Assembly (NCBI GenBank): GCA_025024175.1
Contig: QCXZ01000137.1
Span: 62,770,911-62,834,910 of the forward strand
Direction of reading: 5' to 3'
Origin: Rhyzopertha dominica
Taxonomy: Eukaryota > Arthropoda > Insecta > Coleoptera > Bostrichidae
DNA: 64,000 bases
Below the pieces are notes generated by a model that was given only the letters and a program-made list of their open reading frames with translations, had not been told where the DNA came from and did not search any database. Of the stretch, positions 58,641 to 64,000 are shown one piece after another (position 1 is the stretch's first letter; the number at the start of each line of letters is the position of its first letter). The position numbers and the translations under genes are program-made.

Positions 58641-58784
58641 TCTCTTGCCTCGATAAGCCGGTGCTTGTCCCACGATATAAAGATTTGCATAAGTCGGAAA
58701 GTAATCTTTGAACTTCCTTTATATTCGCATGATAGACACCACAATTAGGTATGTGACATTTCTGCTGCTAAATTACATACATAC

Positions 58785-59163
58785 TTCGAGTATAAAACAA
58801 TTCGAACAATCGAGTACATCTGCACATGCTGTAAATGGTATTGAAATTTGGTCCTCCAGCCACTTTTGTTGTAAATGAAGGGTAATTGTAAAGCTGCTGG
58901 TTAATCCAGTTGTTGAAGTTTTGCATTTTCAGTTGACTAGGCCGCGATGTCCCACGAGAATTTAAAACACGAAAGCCACCTGAGACTGTTCTTGTTAGTT
59001 TCACAGAAACGAAACCGCAGTCGGTAGTCGAACGACTAGAACCGGTGTAATATTCAAATTGGAAGGCTTCCAAGGAAAATAGCGACGTTGTCTTACGCCA
59101 GAAACAGATAACTAAAGTGTCATTTGAAAACCGTCGGGTGACAAATGCACCATCTTTATTCGC
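58785..59163 (-). CDS. Candidate 126-codon exon of unknown function
   Basis: A minus-strand frame is uninterrupted from a possible acceptor (GGGCGTGTTACAG, exon start 59,163) to a possible donor (CTCGAA|GTATGT, exon end 58,785), 379 nt, phase 0 in and phase 1 out. Without the donor the frame runs on to a stop at 58,768. Length and composition make chance less likely than for most frames here. The predicted segment contains AFQFEYYTGSSRSTTDCGFV and LKMQNFNNWINQQLYNYPSF, with few cysteines and no membrane segment. I considered a CUB-like fold because of the aromatic/Gly/Cys pattern but cannot support it. It lies just upstream of the LINE and might instead be an unrecognised ORF1. Confidence 0.35.
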
Positions 59164-59169
59164 CTGTAA

Positions 59170-60504
59170 CACGCCCAGGCACTATACTTTGTCGCATTTA
59201 TGATGGTGCCATTTAGGTTGGTATTTTTGTTCCACTCATTCAAATCGCTGTAGCTCCGGGGCCTGTTTTGCAGGAAGGCGTCCCCTACGAAAGGTTTTTC
59301 AACTTTTTACTGTTATTATAGGAATCTCCTTTGTACGGTTATTCTGTCTTTACTGCTAGTGTTATTGCAGCTTTTCACAAATTTATTCTAGGAATGTGGT
59401 TTTCCGCCGCCTGCCCAGAACGATCCTATAAGTAAAGGATTTGTTAGAGCGATTTTGGTTCGGCTCTGTCGTCTTCATAAATTTCCACGAGAGTACGCTA
59501 ACCGAATCTTACAACAACCTCCTTGTAAAATATATCAGCCAGCGATTTGTAGCTCGATACTTAATCCGCACATGTACAATTGCGTTTTATGTCACTAGTA
59601 TATCATATCAGCTACAAATTAGCGACGTGATTATATTGCATTTTGCGTAAAGTGTATACTATGAATTTTCTTGAACATGAAGACACTAGATTTAAGCAAT
59701 AAACAATACTGGAAATAATTCTGAACCCATATTGATAATAATCTGAAACACTGATTCAGAAAGCCAAGAGAATTATGTTTTATTATTAACTATAAAATCC
59801 TAAACTAAATTTTTTTCGGTTTAGAAACCTTGTGAGTTGAGTTAGTGTCCCTTGTTTTAAGATTTAACCTAAAATACATTCTTAGAGGTGCAATCAAAAC
59901 CCATTAATCGATATAAAATATAATGAATTCTGTCGCTAAATAATTAAAAAAAAAGACAAAATAAGAAAATTTCTGCTAGCTAATCAATAATTTTTCCTGA
60001 CAGCTTGATATATGTATACAAGTCGTTCCAGAAGTAGTACCATCGTATTTAGTAATACTTCCTTAAAGCTATGTTTAGAAGTGCTCAAATCCAACTGACA
60101 TACCATCGGACTACAATATAAGCTTATATTAAATACTGTAACAGAAATACTTTAATACTTCAGAATATAACATTCAGTATTGAAACAAAAACAAACAAAT
60201 TTTTACCACACCAATAAGCGGTAAGTTAATCGTCTGCTTTGATACAGTGTAGTCCTGCTTGAGATCACTATGTTTTGAAAAAACTTATCTATTAAAGATG
60301 TTGATATAATAATATCAATTCCTAGTGGCCGATGATCTTCAGTGACTACAATCACAACACGGTGGAAGAAGAGAATAACAAGAACATATAATTTATTCAG
60401 TTTGTTAATTTATTAAAGGTAACGGCAATGTGAATTTTATTGACTTATATATGAGGCCTGCTGCTTCAGCAAAATAGCTCAATTATTTATGAAACTAGAT
60501 AAAT
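59170..60504. other. Mixed sequence, no gene recognised
   Basis: 59,170-59,480 has higher complexity, e.g. AGCTCCGGGGCCTGTTTTGC near 59,252, without a usable frame. The rest is AT-rich. No element ends identified. Confidence 0.4.
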
Positions 60505-61070
60505 TATGGATGGGCTGTATCTGCGACATGCTCGTATTTCTAACATGTACACATTTGCCGTAGACGGTGTAGTGTTATTAACTTGAATGCTCGCATCTTT
60601 TCAATACTCACAAACTCGTTGAATAATTTTGTCACTTGCGGCCTTTCTACCACAAAGCGCAACGACAATATCTGACGATTCTCACAAATATAAAGAGTTT
60701 TGCATAATACTGGGTTAGCACACAAACTGTTTTTCTGCTGTCTACGACTCTGTTTATTTTGTGATACCTGAAAAACAGTACAAACCGTTTGCTTGGTGCA
60801 ATCTGTTATTTCCTACTTTTCCATCATGATTTTGTGCTTTTTTTAAATATGCTTGCAAACACATGCGCCTGAGAATTATATATGTATACATGCATTGCAT
60901 TTTACCAACGTAAGGCCTGTATATAAAGAGCTCTACTTATTCTCCGAAATTCTATTGATCATGCTACATATTGGCACCGCTAAATGGCATTGCCTGTCGG
61001 TAAACTTTCATGGAATGTACCCCTAAAACATGTCCAAAAAGTATACCAATAATTTCGCACTTCTCCTTCC
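60505..61070 (+). repeat. Dispersed repeat, copy 2
   Basis: Collinear and diverged relative to 44,095-44,540 (shared words listed there). It extends slightly further on the 5' side. Non-coding; a 61-codon minus frame inside has no motif. Confidence 0.5.
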
Positions 61071-61151
61071 TGAAAAAGAACTTGCAAAAGCTTAAAGAAA
61101 TAGTTTACGTTTAATTTCGTTCTCCCTTAATGAGTTGATGATATCTGTAAA

Positions 61152-61387
61152 TTATGTCTTGGAGATGTACACATGTCATATACAAAATGTGACATTAAAA
61201 AATCTTTATTTTATGCAATGATGAAGTTGTGCTCAACCAAATAATGAACTGATTGAACAAAGCTTTAACATGTTATCATTATTTGCAATTTGAAGATGGT
61301 GATGAAGGCCACTTGCGGAACGTTGTCCATTAATTAGCAAAATGTAAGACGTCTATAAAAATTTTATTTTGCATCTCCAAGACATAA
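61152..61387. mobile_element. Short inverted-repeat (MITE-like) element
   Basis: A 236-bp segment bounded by a perfect 16-bp inverted repeat, TTATGTCTTGGAGATG at 61,152-61,167 and its complement at 61,372-61,387. No coding frame. The interior reads GAAGATGGTGATGAAGGCCA near 61,292 and GCGGAACGTTGTC after it, a pattern resembling Penelope-like 3' untranslated regions, so the origin is unclear. Flanking target duplication was not recognised. Confidence 0.5.
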
Positions 61388-62029
61388 CCCACAAATGTCA
61401 TAATAACTTAAGTATATACTTCTTGACAACTGTCTTCTTAAAATCTGATGGACATTCCTTTTGAAAGTACAACTAACATTCAATTAGAGGACGTTAAATA
61501 CGTATATGTTGAAATCCACACGTCCAACGCAATTTTAGAGCGTACAGACCTTTTTGCCCTGGTGTGGTGTTCCAAAATCCTTTTGCAAACTAAAGCGTGG
61601 TTTTTTTCGGTTTCGGTTTCGGGAATAGTTCACTTGATCAAAGTGAGGCTTGCTGGGCCATTTATATAACAGGTATGACAGCGACATAGATGTCGAACAT
61701 ATTGAAGAAGTGTATGAAAGATGCCTCTAATGCCAAAGATTGTTCCATATTTTTAACCATAGTTTTCAGTGCAAACATCAATGTAATTTTTAGTTTCTGG
61801 AGACGCTACACATTATTTAACAAAATGACAGTATTAATAAGAGAAAAAAGGTTTACACCTATCTGTTTTGGTTTTATTTTAGTGTTACTTGAATGTTTCG
61901 ACGCTTGCCGTTCTTTGCTCTGTTCAGATTGCACCATCAAACGTTATTTACTTTATTAATTAACTGTAGGTCCTGAAAAGGCCAAACTAGTCCATAACTT
62001 TTGTTGGTCGGTGAAAATTTCTTTCTTGT
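61388..62029. other. AT-rich stretch, no gene recognised
   Basis: Frames of 73 and 89 codons (61,448-61,669 and 61,690-61,959, plus) have no recognisable domain and no splice context. Confidence 0.4.
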
Positions 62030-62520
62030 GTTTAACTGCGCGTCTTAAAATCAACTGGAAGGAGCCACAGCCATTTATTTTTCGTATTCAGGCAACGAAA
62101 ACGAACAAAACGATTATGACGTTCAGCGATAGCTAAACAGTTGAAAGAAGCCTCCCTAGCTATATTACTTTCGCTTAATTTAATTGCATAACCCCAGCTA
62201 GTCACGAAATATGATAATTTACCCGGACTACAATCTAAATGAAAAATAATGCCGGCCCATACAATGCATCGACCAGAGAGAAGCTTCCGCCCTAATGTAA
62301 TTTTTCTGTCATTTTATACAGTAATATCACGCGTAGACCAAATAAGTCTTCATCAAAGTTCCTCACACGTTTTGAGAGGCTTCCGTGGTCGCGTCTCTCC
62401 ATTCTCGTGTGAATAATAACAAGCCGGCCTCACAGCGAGATGAAGTCGACTGCGAGGATATATCGAACCCACCGAAACTAAGAACAACTTTGAGATGGAG
62501 GACTCTTAAATGATTCTTAA
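62030..62520. promoter_or_regulatory. GC-richer non-coding block, candidate regulatory element
   Basis: High-complexity island with AAATAATGCCGGCCCATACA near 62,240 and TTTTGAGAGGCTTCCGTGGT near 62,370; no usable frame. Candidate regulatory DNA by composition only. Confidence 0.27.
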
Positions 62521-62841
62521 CTTCCTGATTTATTTTATGCTAATTCACGAGGCAACTGAGGAGCAACTTTGAAAGCGGCGCAACTGCTATGTTAATGCAT
62601 GTTAAATAATTCAAGCTAAACTGGATCCAGCTCGCGGTGTTTCGTGTGTGGTATTTGGTGTCTGTCAAAGTGCAGAAATAACAATTAACTGTGAAATAAT
62701 TGCTAATTAATCTAGCATCCGTTTTGTTCATTAATCCAAAACCACTTATGTTGGAAATGTCAGAATACAAGCCCTCCTAAAAACTACGTCATTTTAGGAT
62801 TTCACTCGTTTTGTTCTTTGTCGACACGTTCGTTTGTTGTA

Positions 62842-63879
62842 CAGGGTGAGCAAATAAGAAAGGTGGCCGGTCATATCTCTAAACCGGTAGCCCTAGAGCT
62901 TTGAAGTAAAAAATTTCTTAAGTAAAGTGGCCAAGAGAAATTGCTAGAAAATATTTTAGAGTTTGTAAAGTGACCGCTAGAGGGCGCTGTGGTACCTCAA
63001 AATTACAAAATTAATGTTTGTGTCATTTTTAGCCTAATAAATGTCTGCGGTATTAAATATTTTATGATTGTTTGGACTAAAATCTACCATTTTTCCTTAG
63101 AACATTTTTTTGTTAAATGTCAAATAAAGGAGTGGGGGGCGGGTAAATATTAATATAGAAAATCGCTAATATTTCAGGTTTGGCTTGACCGATTTCAACC
63201 AACGAGGTGTCATTTTCAAGAGCTTATGTGCCTTTATAAAAAGCAATTTTAAGTGTCAGAACACAGTTTGTGTGTTGACCGCAATAGGGCGTTTTCTGAA
63301 ATTACTACCTAAAATCGATTTTTCTCGAAATTTTTAAATGTTACGGTTTTCACTATTTTAGTCTATATTCAATTGTTCTTTTAATGAAGTAAATAGCCTT
63401 ATATCTATGCATTTAAAAATTTCGAGTTAAATTGATATTTAGGTAGTAACTTCAGAAAACGCCCTCTTGCGATCAACACACAAACTATGTTCTGACACTA
63501 AAAATTGCATTTTATGGAGGCACATAAGCTCTTTGAAAATGACACCTCGTTGGCTCAAAACGGTCAAGCCAAACCTGAAATATTAGCGATTTTCTATAAT
63601 AATATTATTCACCTCCCACTCCTTTATTTGACATTTAACAAAAAATGTTCTGAACAAAAATGGTAGATTTTAGTCCAAACAATCTTGAAATGTTTAATAC
63701 TGCAGACATTTATTAGGCTAAAAATGACAAGAACATTAATTTTGTAATTTGTAATTTACAAACTCGAAAATATTTTCCAGCAATTTCTCTTGGCAGCTTC
63801 AGTTAAAAAAAATTACCTCAAAGCTCTAGGGCTACTGGTTTATGAGATATGACCGGCCACCTCTTATTTGCTCACCCTA
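62842..63879. mobile_element. Near-palindromic transposon (foldback/MITE) of 1.04 kb
   Basis: The whole element is one inverted repeat. The left arm (62,842-63,340) and the right arm (63,410-63,879) are complementary over roughly 470-500 bp at high identity, separated by a unique spacer of about 70 bp. The outer ends read TACAGGGTGAGCAAATAAGA at 62,840 and, on the minus strand from 63,881, TATAGGGTGAGCAAATAAGA, flanked by TA. There is no transposase frame. The GGGTGAGCAAATAAG terminus with TA target site fits a Tc1/mariner-type non-autonomous family. RNA from either strand would fold into a hairpin hundreds of base pairs long. Confidence 0.9.
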
Positions 63880-64000
63880 TACTTCAAAACCATAAAAATT
63901 GGACCACGATGCGATATACAGTAAGTAAATTAAACTCGACAAAACCATATATTCCAACGTGCCAAAAATTGCTTCAGCAGACGATCGCAAGCAAATTTTG

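Noticed and set aside
1..64000. CRISPR arrays, bacterial operons, Shine-Dalgarno sites and rho-independent terminators
   Set aside because: The sequence is eukaryotic; no repeat-spacer array or operon-like gene cluster is present.

Overview
The window is AT-rich eukaryotic DNA (roughly two thirds A+T) with no bacterial gene organisation, no long open reading frames and no rRNA or convincing tRNA gene. The kinds of transposable element present point to an arthropod, most likely an insect; the order cannot be fixed from what is visible. They are D,D34D mariner, Tc1/mariner elements with GGGTGTCT or GGGTGAGC termini, Penelope-like elements, a Helitron 3' end with the CTAG terminus, several degenerate non-LTR retrotransposons and a hAT-type miniature element. 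A few runs of N mark imperfect assembly.

Layout. 1-12.5 kb is mostly anonymous AT-rich DNA with a Penelope-like reverse transcriptase relic (2.9-3.8 kb, +), scattered GC-richer non-coding blocks, a striking ATTCG/CGAAT array (10.24-10.69 kb) and a possible terminal exon (11.48-11.68 kb, -). 12.5-21.6 kb holds a Tc1/mariner-type transposase relic, two LINE relics, a 402-bp hAT miniature element with an 8-bp target duplication (19.5-19.9 kb) and a Helitron 3' end (20.65 kb). 21.6-31 kb holds a small membrane-peptide ORF, two THAP-finger-like relics, a mariner-derived hairpin element and the best-preserved element of the window, a 1,328-bp mariner with 32-bp terminal repeats (29,646-30,973). 31.7-51.8 kb holds LINE relics at 31.7, 40.5 and 49.0 kb, a signal-peptide first-exon candidate (45.45-45.66 kb, -), a degenerate tandem repeat, a second copy of the mariner-derived hairpin element and a Penelope-like element with GIY-YIG endonuclease (49.9-51.1 kb, -). 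53.8-64 kb holds a ~2.0-kb Tc1/mariner element with long inverted repeats, an exon candidate at 56.1-56.2 kb, a long decayed LINE (56.6-58.6 kb, -), another exon candidate (58.8-59.2 kb), two miniature inverted-repeat elements and a near-palindromic 1.04-kb element (62.84-63.88 kb).

Interpretation. No complete host gene is visible. Four stretches look like host exons on the minus strand, with plausible splice sites or a start codon. The phases of two of them (56,096-56,232 and 11,477-11,684) are compatible, so the window may lie inside the introns of one or more large minus-strand genes. About a dozen GC-richer blocks of 250-900 bp without usable reading frames, several carrying TAATTA-type homeodomain sites, look like the conserved regulatory elements that crowd gene deserts around developmental genes. 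That reading is inference and needs cross-species alignment. All transposon genes seen are broken by frameshifts or stops; none appears able to make an intact enzyme.
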